Under the pieces are notes generated by a model that was not told where the DNA came from, searched no databases, and saw only the letters and a list, made by a program, of their open reading frames with translations. Positions 46,581 through 53,173 of a stretch of DNA of 53,173 bases are shown here, piece after piece (position 1 is the stretch's first letter; each line of letters opens with the position of its first letter). This DNA is from Bacilli bacterium. GTDB taxonomy: Bacteria; Bacillota_I; Bacilli_A; RF39; UBA660. The position numbers were made by a program, and so were the translations under genes. The DNA lies in assembly GCA_022791775.1 (NCBI GenBank), contig JAAVZT010000021.1:1-53173 (forward strand), in the 5' to 3' direction.

Positions 46581-47111
46581 ACATGTGGTGCATTATTCTA
46601 GTCATTCACCCAATATGAAGGTAGGCCTAAAAATCTATCAATTGCATGAAAGCACTTTATATAACTTGCTTCTTCGGCCCAAGTTGGGGCAATTATATAA
46701 TTTTAAATTTTAGGAAAGTTATAATGGCATATAACCAACCTCCTAAAATTACGCATAATAAAAAAAGTGTATGTCGTGCGTGGATACGTGGGAGATAATG
46801 AAATAATTTCTATTTCTGATCAAGTAGAAATATTATCAAAATCGTATTTGCAAAAGCGAATAAGTATTGATAAGTGAATGTCAGGGAAAACCTCTAGAAT
46901 GTCATAATTATAAGGATTAAAGTACGGACTCAGTGGTAATCGAGTAATTAAGCTTGGCAACACTTAGTTACTTTCTTGAAAGAGAAATCGCCCTCGGGTA
47001 ACCAAAGGTAGAAAGTAGAGAAATTCAACTCGACCTAAGCCGTAAAATTAATTTATAATTTACCACAACCAAAACCATTGTAGCTAAAAAGATTCATAAT
47101 GAATCTTTTTT
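46581..47111 (+). ncRNA. OLE-type large structured non-coding RNA
   Basis: About 530 nt with no credible ORF. Its ends pair (TGTGGT 46584-46589 with ACCACA 47062-47067). Internal stems include a perfect 10-bp helix 46706-46715/46741-46750 enclosing GTTATA/TATAAC (46718-46723/46730-46735) and TATTTGC/GCGAATA (46845-46862). A 3' domain nests TACGG/CCGTA (46923/47040), TCGAGT/ACTCGA (46940/47028) and a 10-bp hairpin (46943-46952/46963-46972). A terminator ends it. The known OLE RNA is about 600 nt and lies directly upstream of its membrane partner OapA; the next gene here fits OapA. The family call rests on size, promoter, structure and neighbour, not a model search. Confidence 0.75.
47086..47111 (+). 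terminator. Terminator of the large ncRNA
   Basis: AAAGATTC/GAATCTTT stem with a 5-nt loop followed by six T, 25 bp before the oapA-like gene. Partial read-through could give oapA mRNA. Confidence 0.75.
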
Positions 47112-47135
47112 CATAAGTTTAGAAAAGGAGATTTT

Positions 47136-47642
47136 ATGCGTTGGTGGCCGATAAAAGTCTTTGTTTTATCATTCGTTTTAGCAGCTATTTTTAGCACTTT
47201 AACCAATATGTGTGCAAATATGAATATTTTAATTTTATTACTGATTATTTTTGCTGTAATAGCACTAGGAATATTGTTTGATATGATTGGTGTAGCAGTT
47301 CTGACAAGTAAAGAATCAAATTTTCATGCCATGTCATCAAAAAAAATTAATGGAGCAAAAGAGACAATTTCTTTATTAAGAAATGGAAATATTGTTTCTA
47401 GTATTTGTAATGATGTAATTGGTGATATTTGCGGGATTATTAGTGGAGGGTTAGGAGCAATTTTAACGGCTTATTTAATAGCTCAAGGGTTTCATTTACT
47501 ATTTTCTACTACAATAGTCACTGCAACAATATCTGCATTAACCGTAGGTGGTAAAGCATATGGTAAAAAAATTGCAATGAAAAAAAGTGATAAAATTGTT
47601 TTTGGAGTAGGAAAAATTAAAAGTATGTTGCATATTAAATAA
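47136..47642 (+). CDS. oapA: OapA-like membrane protein (OLE RNA partner)
   Basis: A 168-residue protein with four likely membrane segments (about residues 7-25, 31-53, 98-120, 124-145). It has the family-like block FDMIGVAV (48-55), NFHAMSSKKINGAK (62-75) and NDVIGDICG (92-100), where D93-x3-D97 fits the DX3D motif described for OapA. OapA binds OLE RNA and anchors it in the membrane; this RNP is linked to alcohol and cold tolerance and to Mg2+ homeostasis in Bacillus halodurans. The basic C-terminus (KAYGKKIAMKKSDK) could bind RNA. It has an AAAAGGAG site and no separate promoter after the RNA terminator. Identification is from motif and context. Confidence 0.72.
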   Translation: MRWWPIKVFVLSFVLAAIFSTLTNMCANMNILILLLIIFAVIALGILFDMIGVAVLTSKESNFHAMSSKKINGAKETISLLRNGNIVSSICNDVIGDICGIISGGLGAILTAYLIAQGFHLLFSTTIVTATISALTVGGKAYGKKIAMKKSDKIVFGVGKIKSMLHIK

Positions 47643-47679
47643 AGAAAAAGAATAAGATAAAAATATTGAAAGAATCATA

Positions 47680-47707
47680 TTGCAAGTCTAAAAAATTATG
47701 ATATAAT
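47680..47707 (+). promoter_or_regulatory. Promoter for rpmE
   Basis: TTGCAA (47680-47685), a 16-bp spacer and TATAAT (47702-47707) with an extended TG. Confidence 0.65.
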
Positions 47708-47726
47708 ACAAAAGAAAGAAATTACT

Positions 47727-47744
47727 ATGCCTAAATTTAGGTAT
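47727..47744 (+). promoter_or_regulatory. Palindrome in the rpmE leader
   Basis: CCTAAATTTAGG with flanking ATG/TAT (G-U) forms a stem between the promoter and the ribosome-binding site. L31 leaders with autoregulatory structures are known in Firmicutes; a metal-regulator operator is an alternative. Function is inferred. Confidence 0.35.
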
Positions 47745-47763
47745 GGCGAAAGGAGACATATTA

Positions 47764-47982
47764 ATGAGAGCCAATATTCATCCAGAAATGAAAGAGGTTG
47801 AAATAAAATGCGCTTGTGGAGCAACATTTAAAACGATGTCTACAAAAGAAAAAATTGACGTAGAAGTTTGTAGTGAATGTCATCCATTTTATACTGGAAA
47901 ACAAGGAAATGCTAAAAGAGCAGGGAATATTGAGAAATTTAATCGAAAGTATAATTTAAATCAAGAAAATAAGAATAATTAA
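47764..47982 (+). CDS. rpmE: 50S ribosomal protein L31, zinc-binding form
   Basis: A 72-residue L31 of the C+ type: KCACGATF and [13 protein letters not shown] supply the zinc cysteines. The start is at the ATG after AAAGGAG; the longer frame starts inside the leader. It has its own promoter and terminator. Confidence 0.96.
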   Translation: MRANIHPEMKEVEIKCACGATFKTMSTKEKIDVEVCSECHPFYTGKQGNAKRAGNIEKFNRKYNLNQENKNN

Positions 47983-48012
47983 AAAAGTAGACAAATTAGT
48001 CTACTTTTTTTT
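47981..48012. terminator. Bidirectional terminator, rpmE / collagen-like gene
   Basis: AAAAAAGTAGAC/GTCTACTTTTTTT stem with a 6-nt loop serves the two convergent genes. Confidence 0.8.
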
Positions 48013-48028
48013 ATTAAATTTTGAACAA

Positions 48029-48883
48029 TTAGTTAATTCTAGTAATAGATACGGAAGCAGAATATAAATCATTTGGAACAAGCTCGATACCAACTGGTGA
48101 GGAATTTATAAAACGATAAGTAGCGCCAGATTGTGCATAAAATATTGCATTTCCTACAATAGAACCTGTTTCATTGAAGAATAAACGGTTATGAGTTGAT
48201 GAATGAGCAATTAATGAATCATTTGGCCAAAATTCATGGAATTCTACTCCTAAAGCAGCACAAGTTCTAGTTAATGTATTATTGTTACGAACATTAATCC
48301 ACCAATTAATTAAATACTGTCCATCATCGGGAATAGTAAACTCGCCATTAATAGGATTGTAAGTTATTCCATTACTTAAATTAATTGTATTAAATCGGAT
48401 TACATCATTACTTGGAATTTGTATTTCAGATTCATCATGAACCATAGCCGCTGCATTGAAAGATGGGCCAGTAGGACCAGTAGCACCTTGAGGGCCAGTA
48501 GGACCAGTAATACCTTGAGGGCCAGTAGGACCAGTAGCACCTTGAGGGCCAGTAGGACCAGTAACACCTTGAGGGCCAGTAGGACCAATTATACTAATAC
48601 CCTGAGGGCCAGTAGGACCAGTAATACCTTGAGGGCCAGTAGGACCAGTAACACCTTGAGGTCCAGTAGGACCAGTAACACCTTGAGGGCCAGTAGGACC
48701 AGTAACACCTTGAGGGCCAGTAGGACCAGTAGCACCTTGAGGTCCAGTAGGACCAGTAATACCCTGAGGGCCAGTAGGACCAGTAGCCCCTCTAGGCCCA
48801 GTAGGACCGCATTTGATACAACATCTTACAAGATTACATAGACATTCATCGTTATGATCTAAATTATAATTATTATCTTGCAT
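48029..48883 (-). CDS. Collagen-like spore-surface type protein (BclA-like)
   Basis: A 284-residue protein. A cysteine-rich head ([13 protein letters not shown], residues 13-25) is followed by about 12 GPTGPQGxT repeats (26-141, one interrupted by Ile-Ile) and a C-terminal domain of about 140 residues with a TNF/C1q-like strand pattern ([31 protein letters not shown]). This is the layout of exosporium glycoproteins such as BclA. No signal peptide, consistent with spore-surface assembly. A sigma-K-like -10 (CATATTGTA, 48904-48912) lies upstream, but its -35 partner is not at the expected distance. Spore-surface location is inferred. Confidence 0.82.
   Translation of the reverse strand: MQDNNYNLDHNDECLCNLVRCCIKCGPTGPRGATGPTGPQGITGPTGPQGATGPTGPQGVTGPTGPQGVTGPTGPQGVTGPTGPQGITGPTGPQGISIIGPTGPQGVTGPTGPQGATGPTGPQGITGPTGPQGATGPTGPSFNAAAMVHDESEIQIPSNDVIRFNTINLSNGITYNPINGEFTIPDDGQYLINWWINVRNNNTLTRTCAALGVEFHEFWPNDSLIAHSSTHNRLFFNETGSIVGNAIFYAQSGATYRFINSSPVGIELVPNDLYSASVSITRIN
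48461..48808 (-). repeat. 27-bp tandem repeats coding GPTGPQGxT
   Basis: About 12 near-identical 27-bp units encode collagen Gly-X-Y triplets, with only the eighth residue varying (I, A or V). Such arrays often change copy number between strains. Confidence 0.92.
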
Positions 48884-49068
48884 TTTTTTCTCCTTTCATA
48901 CTTTACAATATGATAAATAAAAAAAGTGATATCGTTAAATATCCTAGATTTTATAAAAAAAATCCAAAATTTTAATAAAAACAGGAACAAAAATCCAAAT
49001 TTTGAATAAATATGCATTTTTTGACTAAATTATTCGATAATTTACAATTTTAACTTTTAAAAAAGTCA

Positions 49069-49077
49069 TGATATAAT
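49069..49077 (+). promoter_or_regulatory. Extended -10 promoter for the ATP-grasp gene
   Basis: TGATATAAT ends at 49077, so the transcript would start within about 10 nt of the coding start, giving a very short leader. Confidence 0.55.
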
Positions 49078-49092
49078 ATTAATGTGATTAAT

Positions 49093-50085
49093 ATGAAACA
49101 AATCAAGAAAAGTATTTCTTTGAATTATCGAGATGTAAAACATGAAATAAATAAAATAGCTAAAAAAACAAATAAAAATAAATTATCGCTTCTTATAGAT
49201 TTGTTTTTTTGTCATTTAAAATATAAATCAGATGCGAAAGATTATTCCATTTTTGAAATGTATAATATGAATCAATATGAAAGAAAAACATTAGTAACAA
49301 AAGGAATTAATTTGCAATATATGATAAAATATAATGATCCAAAATTTATGCATATTTTTCATAATAAGGCAGAGTTTAATAAAACATTTAACAGGTTTTT
49401 AAATCGTGATTGGTTAGAACTCAATTCAGAAAATAAAAACGAATTTGCTCATTTTTGCTTAAAACATAATTTTATAATGGCAAAATCAGTTCATTCTCAA
49501 TATGGAGATCAAAGTGATAAAATAGATACAACTGTAAGAAATTTAAAAGAACTGTATGAAGAATTAATGGAAGATAATAAAACCGTAATTGAAGAAGTAG
49601 CAATTCAATGTCATCAGTTAAGAAGAATTCATCCAGAAAGTATAAATACAATACATGTAATAACTTTCTTAGGAAATGTGGTTTCATGTTATTTACAAAT
49701 GGGAAATAATCACAGTATTAATTCGAATTTCGAACAAGGTGGTTTAGTAGCTCCCATAGATATTAATACAGGAATAATTATTTCTCCCGCAATTGATAAA
49801 GAAGGAAATGTTTATAGTGATCATCCGTTGACTAAAGTAAGAATTTTAGGTTTGGAAATACCTCGCTTTCAAGAAATCATACATTTTTGTGAGAGTGCAG
49901 CATTAGAAGTTCCTCAAGTGGGTTATCTTTGTTGGGAAGTTGGAGTAGGTGTAAATCAATGCTTTTTTATGGAAGCAAATGAATTTCCAGAACATATCAT
50001 TTATAATTTGCCTCCACATCGTCAAAATAATAAAGGAATTTTACCGGAATTTAAAAAAATAGAAGAAAGGAAATTTGAAATATGA
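49093..50085 (+). CDS. Sugar-transfer associated ATP-grasp protein
   Basis: A 330-residue protein. The C-terminal half shows the pattern of the sugar-transfer ATP-grasp family: QGGLVAPIDINTGII, SDHPLTKVRILGLEIPRFQE, VGYLCWEVGV and a late acidic MEAN ligand motif. Family members are found in polysaccharide gene clusters; the substrate is unknown. It is divergent from the collagen-like gene (200 bp apart) and overlaps rpiB by 4 nt. The start could be the GTG at 49084 or ATG at 49093. Confidence 0.7.
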   Translation: MKQIKKSISLNYRDVKHEINKIAKKTNKNKLSLLIDLFFCHLKYKSDAKDYSIFEMYNMNQYERKTLVTKGINLQYMIKYNDPKFMHIFHNKAEFNKTFNRFLNRDWLELNSENKNEFAHFCLKHNFIMAKSVHSQYGDQSDKIDTTVRNLKELYEELMEDNKTVIEEVAIQCHQLRRIHPESINTIHVITFLGNVVSCYLQMGNNHSINSNFEQGGLVAPIDINTGIIISPAIDKEGNVYSDHPLTKVRILGLEIPRFQEIIHFCESAALEVPQVGYLCWEVGVGVNQCFFMEANEFPEHIIYNLPPHRQNNKGILPEFKKIEERKFEI

Positions 50086-50528
50086 AAATATTTATTGGAG
50101 CAGATCATAATGGCATAATTTTAATGAAACAATTAAAAGAATATTTAGAATCGATGAATTTTAAAGTTGAATTAACAACAATCCAAAATAATGATACAGA
50201 TGATTACCCAGATTTTGCTTTTGAAATAGCTCAAAAAGTAGCTCAAGAACAAGAAAATTTAGGTATACTTATTTGTGGAAATGGAATAGGAATAAGTATA
50301 GCTGCAAATAAAGTGAGAAATATACGCTGTGCAAGAGTAACAAATGACGAAGATGCTAGAAAAGCTAAAAATCACAATGGAGCAAATATTATCGCATTCG
50401 GTGGGATTTCATTTGAAGAAGCTAAAATAATTGTAGATGTTTTTCTTCAAACACCTTTTCCAAAAGAAAAAAGACATATTCGAAGAATTCAAAAGATTAT
50501 GGATTATGAATTAGGAAAAAATAAATGA
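50082..50528 (+). CDS. rpiB: Ribose-5-phosphate isomerase B
   Basis: A 148-residue RpiB/LacAB-family sugar-phosphate isomerase with IGADHNG, the catalytic cysteine in ICGNGIGISIAANK and NHNGANIIAFG. Interconverts ribose-5-P and ribulose-5-P. It overlaps its neighbours by 4 nt on each side (ATGA), so it is in one operon with the ATP-grasp and DUF1146 genes. Confidence 0.94.
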   Translation: MKIFIGADHNGIILMKQLKEYLESMNFKVELTTIQNNDTDDYPDFAFEIAQKVAQEQENLGILICGNGIGISIAANKVRNIRCARVTNDEDARKAKNHNGANIIAFGGISFEEAKIIVDVFLQTPFPKEKRHIRRIQKIMDYELGKNK

Positions 50529-50725
50529 ACGTTAAAATATATTTCTATGTATTTTTTACAATGTTAAGTGCATATACATTAACGGGAGTAAATTTTGATG
50601 CTTGGATGAAAAAAAATAAAATATGGGAATCCCGTTTATTAGTTATTATATTGTCTTTCACATTGGGATATTTGTTAACCAATTTTATTTTTGATTTTCT
50701 AAAATTAAGCAAAATAATTGGGTGA
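50525..50725 (+). CDS. ywzB: DUF1146 membrane protein (YwzB-like)
   Basis: A 66-residue protein with two membrane segments (about residues 3-22 and 38-58) and the family pattern NFDAWMKKNKIWESRLLVIILSF... ending FDFLKL. In B. subtilis ywzB lies near atpC upstream of murAA-spoIID-spoIIQ; here it directly precedes spoIID. Function unknown. Confidence 0.75.
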   Translation: MNVKIYFYVFFTMLSAYTLTGVNFDAWMKKNKIWESRLLVIILSFTLGYLLTNFIFDFLKLSKIIG

Positions 50726-50730
50726 ATAAA

Positions 50731-51723
50731 TTGAAAAATAAAATTCTGCTTAGCATAATCATTTTATTGAGTATAACACTGGTTTTAGAAGTTAGTTTTA
50801 AGAGTGAAACTAACTTTTCTTTATATGAAAAGGAGATCGGCACACAAGATTCTAACGAACAAATAGAGACTTATAAGAAAGAAGAAAAAAAAATAGAGGA
50901 AACTAAAGATTTTGAAAATGATAGAATAATCAAAGTATATGATCCTAAAACAAAAGAGATTAACGAAATGAAATTAGAAGATTATATTATTGGAGTAGTT
51001 GCTGCAGAAATGCCAGTATCATTCGAATCAGAAGCACTAAAAGCTCAAGCAGTTGCAGCAAGAACTTTTGCATTATATAAGATGGAACACCGCAATTTAG
51101 ATTATGATATTATAATAGGTGTATCGGATCAAGCTTATAATAACTTAGATGAAATGCATCAAAAATGGCAAAATAATTTTGAACAAAATTATAACAAAGT
51201 AAAAGAAGCTGTTTTAAATACTCAAAATGAAATAATAACTTATCAAGGTAAAACAATAGAATCATTTTATTTTTCTATGAGTAATGGTTATACCGAAAAT
51301 TGTGAACTTGTGTTTCAAGAACAATTACCTTATTTAACAAGCGTAGAATCAAACTGGGATAATGAAAATATCAAAAATTATGAAGTACAAAAAAAAGTAT
51401 CAAAATCAGAATTTTGTCAAATATTAAGTATTAATTGTAATAATATTATTATTTCCGATATAAAACGAACAGAAGCAAAAAGAGTTGATACTATTACGAT
51501 TAATGACAAAACTTTGAAAGGTGTTGAGATGCGTAAATTATTATCTTTACGATCTACTGATTTTGATATCGAAATTGGTGAAGAAGTAGTGATCACAACA
51601 AGAGGATTTGGGCATGGTGTAGGAATGAGCCAATATGGTGCAAATGGTATGGCTAAAGAAGGAAAAGATTATCAGCAAATTTTAAAATATTATTATCAAA
51701 ATATAGAAATTTCAAAAATATAA
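50731..51723 (+). CDS. spoIID: Stage II sporulation protein D
   Basis: A lytic transglycosylase that drives engulfment by dissolving septal peptidoglycan in the mother cell. One N-terminal membrane segment, then the SpoIID domain with VVAAEMPVSFESEALKAQAV (the family's catalytic Glu in AEMP), FSMSNGYTEN and the C-terminal GFGHGVGMSQYGANGMA. I favour TTG at 50731 behind GGGTGA; the GTG at 50722 lies in that site and overlaps the previous gene. Confidence 0.96.
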   Translation: MKNKILLSIIILLSITLVLEVSFKSETNFSLYEKEIGTQDSNEQIETYKKEEKKIEETKDFENDRIIKVYDPKTKEINEMKLEDYIIGVVAAEMPVSFESEALKAQAVAARTFALYKMEHRNLDYDIIIGVSDQAYNNLDEMHQKWQNNFEQNYNKVKEAVLNTQNEIITYQGKTIESFYFSMSNGYTENCELVFQEQLPYLTSVESNWDNENIKNYEVQKKVSKSEFCQILSINCNNIIISDIKRTEAKRVDTITINDKTLKGVEMRKLLSLRSTDFDIEIGEEVVITTRGFGHGVGMSQYGANGMAKEGKDYQQILKYYYQNIEISKI

Positions 51724-51773
51724 CTGTATAAATTTGGAATTCATGGTTAACACTATAAGTGGAAGGTGAAATC

Positions 51774-52415
51774 ATGAAAAAAAGAAAATTAAAAAAGTAT
51801 GTATTACCAAGCATTTATGGATTAGTAGTTGTATGTATGTTTTTAACAGTTTATTTTTTAAATAATAGCTTAAATTTCAAACAGCCAGAAGTAGAGCAAA
51901 AATCAAAAATTGTGATAGAACAGCCTGATTATGAAGAAGATAAAGCTGTAGTAAATACAGTACCAAATAAACCAATTATACCATTTAATAAAGAAAATGT
52001 TAAAATAAGTAAATCATTTTATAAGCAAGATGATGATGCAACGAATCAGCAAAATTCTTTGATTTATTATGAAAATACTTATATGCAAAATACAGGAGTT
52101 TTATATAGTAGTGAGGAAATTTTTGAAATTTTAGCAAGTGTAGATGGTACCGTGAAAGAAGTAAAAGAAGATGAAATTTTAGGATCAGTAGTTACAATAG
52201 AATATAATAAAAATGTGGTAATTGCATATTATAGTTTGAGTGATGTAAAAGTTAATTCTGGAGATCTTGTAAAAACAAATGATATTATTGGTACAAGTGG
52301 TACAAATAAATTGGAAAATGAAAAACAAAATTGTCTTCTTTTTGAAGTGTATATTAACGGAAATTTAGTGAATCCAATTGAATTTTTTGAAATGAATTTA
52401 GAAGAGTTAAAATAA
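51774..52415 (+). CDS. spoIIQ: Stage II sporulation protein Q (inactive LytM type)
   Basis: The forespore half of the SpoIIQ-SpoIIIAH channel across the intermembrane space. 213 residues: one membrane segment (about 11-31) and a LytM/M23-like domain (about 115-205). The zinc motifs are lost: the first His/Asp region reads NTGVLYSSEE, and the HxH site reads LLFEVYING. So it is structural and not a peptidase. Location right after spoIID is the Bacillus order. The start is ATG 51774 after AAGGTGA. Confidence 0.9.
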   Translation: MKKRKLKKYVLPSIYGLVVVCMFLTVYFLNNSLNFKQPEVEQKSKIVIEQPDYEEDKAVVNTVPNKPIIPFNKENVKISKSFYKQDDDATNQQNSLIYYENTYMQNTGVLYSSEEIFEILASVDGTVKEVKEDEILGSVVTIEYNKNVVIAYYSLSDVKVNSGDLVKTNDIIGTSGTNKLENEKQNCLLFEVYINGNLVNPIEFFEMNLEELK

Positions 52416-52446
52416 AAATAATTTTTTTTGAAAATAGAGATTAACT

Positions 52447-53058
52447 ATGATAAATGAAATATATCTTTATTTTGCTGATAATTTAGTTCAATGTTATCAT
52501 CTTAAATCAAATCGTTTTATAGAAATAAAATTATCTAAAAGGATTTTCAAAGAAGGAAAAATCATCCATCGTCCAAAGTTTCTTCATGAATTTAAAGTTT
52601 TATTAAAAAAATATAAATTAATAAAAAATTTTCAGAAAAATAAAATTTACTTAATTACTCCTCCAAATTTTGAGGAAGTTGATAAAGAAATTATCAAAAT
52701 TATTTTTGAAGATTTACCTATTCAAGAATTAAAACTGATTAAAGAAACTTCTTTATACAAAATGAAAAAAAATGAACTATGGATAAATTTCAATGAAACT
52801 TATGCTTTTTTAACCACTAGTCATAAAGAAAAAAAAGAAACAATAATTTGGAATGATATCGGTTTTAATTTTTTAGAAGTATTAAAGCGTTTTTTATTAT
52901 CATATCCAAGAATAAAAAAAATTATCATAATTGGTCATGGAAAGTTGCTCTATCAAAAAGTGAAAGAAATTGAAAAAGAGTGTCAAAAAAAGACTTTTTA
53001 TTATGAAGAACCACATAAGTTTTTATTAACTTATTTTACACGACTTAACAGAAAATGA
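52447..53058 (+). CDS. Hypothetical protein downstream of spoIIQ
   Basis: 203 residues, not recognised. No signal or membrane segment. It is basic and rich in Lys/Ile. Alternating strand/helix segments (IYLYFADNLVQCYHL, KIYLITPPNFEEVDKEII, KKIIIIGHGKLLYQKVKEI) faintly recall one half of an actin/HSP70-like ATPase, but no phosphate loops are convincing. In Bacillus the region after spoIIQ leads to spoIIID and mbl (an actin homologue), which makes a decayed actin-like protein one idea. Weak ribosome-binding site; a strong terminator follows. Confidence 0.6.
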   Translation: MINEIYLYFADNLVQCYHLKSNRFIEIKLSKRIFKEGKIIHRPKFLHEFKVLLKKYKLIKNFQKNKIYLITPPNFEEVDKEIIKIIFEDLPIQELKLIKETSLYKMKKNELWINFNETYAFLTTSHKEKKETIIWNDIGFNFLEVLKRFLLSYPRIKKIIIIGHGKLLYQKVKEIEKECQKKTFYYEEPHKFLLTYFTRLNRK

Positions 53059-53076
53059 GAGGAAGTCGTGTTTTTT
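53038..53076 (+). terminator. Terminator after the 203-residue gene
   Basis: ACACGACTT/AAGTCGTGT perfect 9-bp stem followed by six T; the gene's stop codon is in the loop. Confidence 0.8.
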
Positions 53077-53099
53077 ATGATGAAAAAATAGGAGGTATG

Positions 53100-53108
53100 T
53101 GATATAAT
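53100..53108 (+). promoter_or_regulatory. Extended -10 promoter before the last gene
   Basis: TGATATAAT extended -10, about 34 bp before the TTG start at 53142. Confidence 0.5.
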
Positions 53109-53141
53109 TGCCAATAGTAAACAGATAGAAGGGTGAGTAAG

Positions 53142-53173
53142 TTGACGATTTTTGTTGTGGTAGAGGATGACAA
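53142..53173 (+). CDS. Possible response regulator, 5' fragment
   Basis: Only about ten codons before the window ends. TTG start behind GGGTGA, then TIFVVVEDD, the typical first strand and acidic pair of a receiver domain. Too short to be sure. Confidence 0.35.
   Translation, partial: MTIFVVVEDD

Noticed and set aside
46581-47070. RNase P RNA, tmRNA or group I/II intron as identity of the large RNA
   Set aside because: The conserved RNase P core words, the tmRNA tRNA-like end and tag reading frame, and intron core or reverse-transcriptase sequences were not seen. The neighbouring OapA-like gene fits OLE better.
48461-48808. CRISPR-like array
   Set aside because: The regular 27-bp repeats are in frame and encode collagen triplets; there are no unique spacers.
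48419-48841. Antisense Ser/Arg-rich ORF opposite the collagen repeats
   Set aside because: A shadow of the repeat composition; no ribosome-binding site and no family resemblance.

Overview
The window is the replication-origin region of a very AT-rich, endospore-forming Firmicute (class Bacilli in the broad sense). The evidence is the gene set dnaA-dnaN-recF-gyrB-gyrA, rpmH-rnpA-yidC-jag-mnmE-mnmG-rsmG-noc, delta subunit rpoE, ComK, SpoIIQ and BofA, with many sporulation genes (yabP, yabQ, yabG, spoVG, spoVT, bofA, spoIIR, spoIID, spoIIQ). UGA is used as a stop, so this is not a Mollicutes-type code. The small, streamlined gene set and AT richness suggest an uncultured gut-type Bacilli lineage; that placement is inference.

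Layout. (1) 0-18 kb, all minus strand: a remnant EcfA pair with truA; sporulation and division genes (divIC, yabQ, yabP, spoVG, veg, yabG); rsmA, a 3D-domain protein, tatD, and metG behind a T-box; then spoVT-mfd-pth-trmN6-ricT-holB-bofA-recR-ybaB-dnaX-tadA. (2) 18.5-19.0 kb: a small SRP RNA gene and a dense intergenic region with three parS-like sites and four DnaA boxes. (3) 19-28.3 kb, minus strand: gyrA, gyrB, recF, a short ComK, comEB, dnaN, dnaA. (4) 28.32-28.6 kb: oriC, with six or more DnaA boxes, where gene orientation flips. (5) 28.6-36.1 kb, plus strand: rpmH to noc. (6) 36.1-38.8 kb, minus strand: a sporulation-type sigma factor and a class A PBP, where soj/spo0J would be expected. 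(7) 38.9-46.5 kb, plus strand: ywiB, rpoE, prfA, prmC, an ABC-F protein, spoIIR, mntP, murA and an SGNH-like protein without its catalytic residues. (8) 46.55-47.65 kb: a large structured non-coding RNA of about 530 nt with a consensus promoter, directly followed by a membrane protein with a DVIGD (DX3D) motif. This arrangement matches the OLE RNA / OapA ribonucleoprotein system. (9) 47.7-53.2 kb: rpmE, a collagen-like (GPTGPQGxT) protein divergent from an ATP-grasp gene, rpiB, a DUF1146 protein, spoIID, spoIIQ, an unrecognised gene, and the start of a possible response regulator.

How it fits together. Most genes run away from oriC. Chromosome organisation is visible as both protein and sites: a Noc-type ParB homologue at 34.9 kb, two perfect Noc-type palindromes inside genes at 13.3 and 16.3 kb, and parS-like sites near gyrA. 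The sporulation genes cover the forespore to mother-cell signal (SpoIIR), engulfment (SpoIID, SpoIIQ), sigma-K control (BofA), cortex and coat steps (YabP, YabQ, YabG) and the late forespore regulator SpoVT. The most notable items are the OLE-type RNA with its partner protein, the ComK without a MecA-binding tail, the Noc without a membrane helix but with a long acidic linker, and the decayed ECF ATPases without EcfT.
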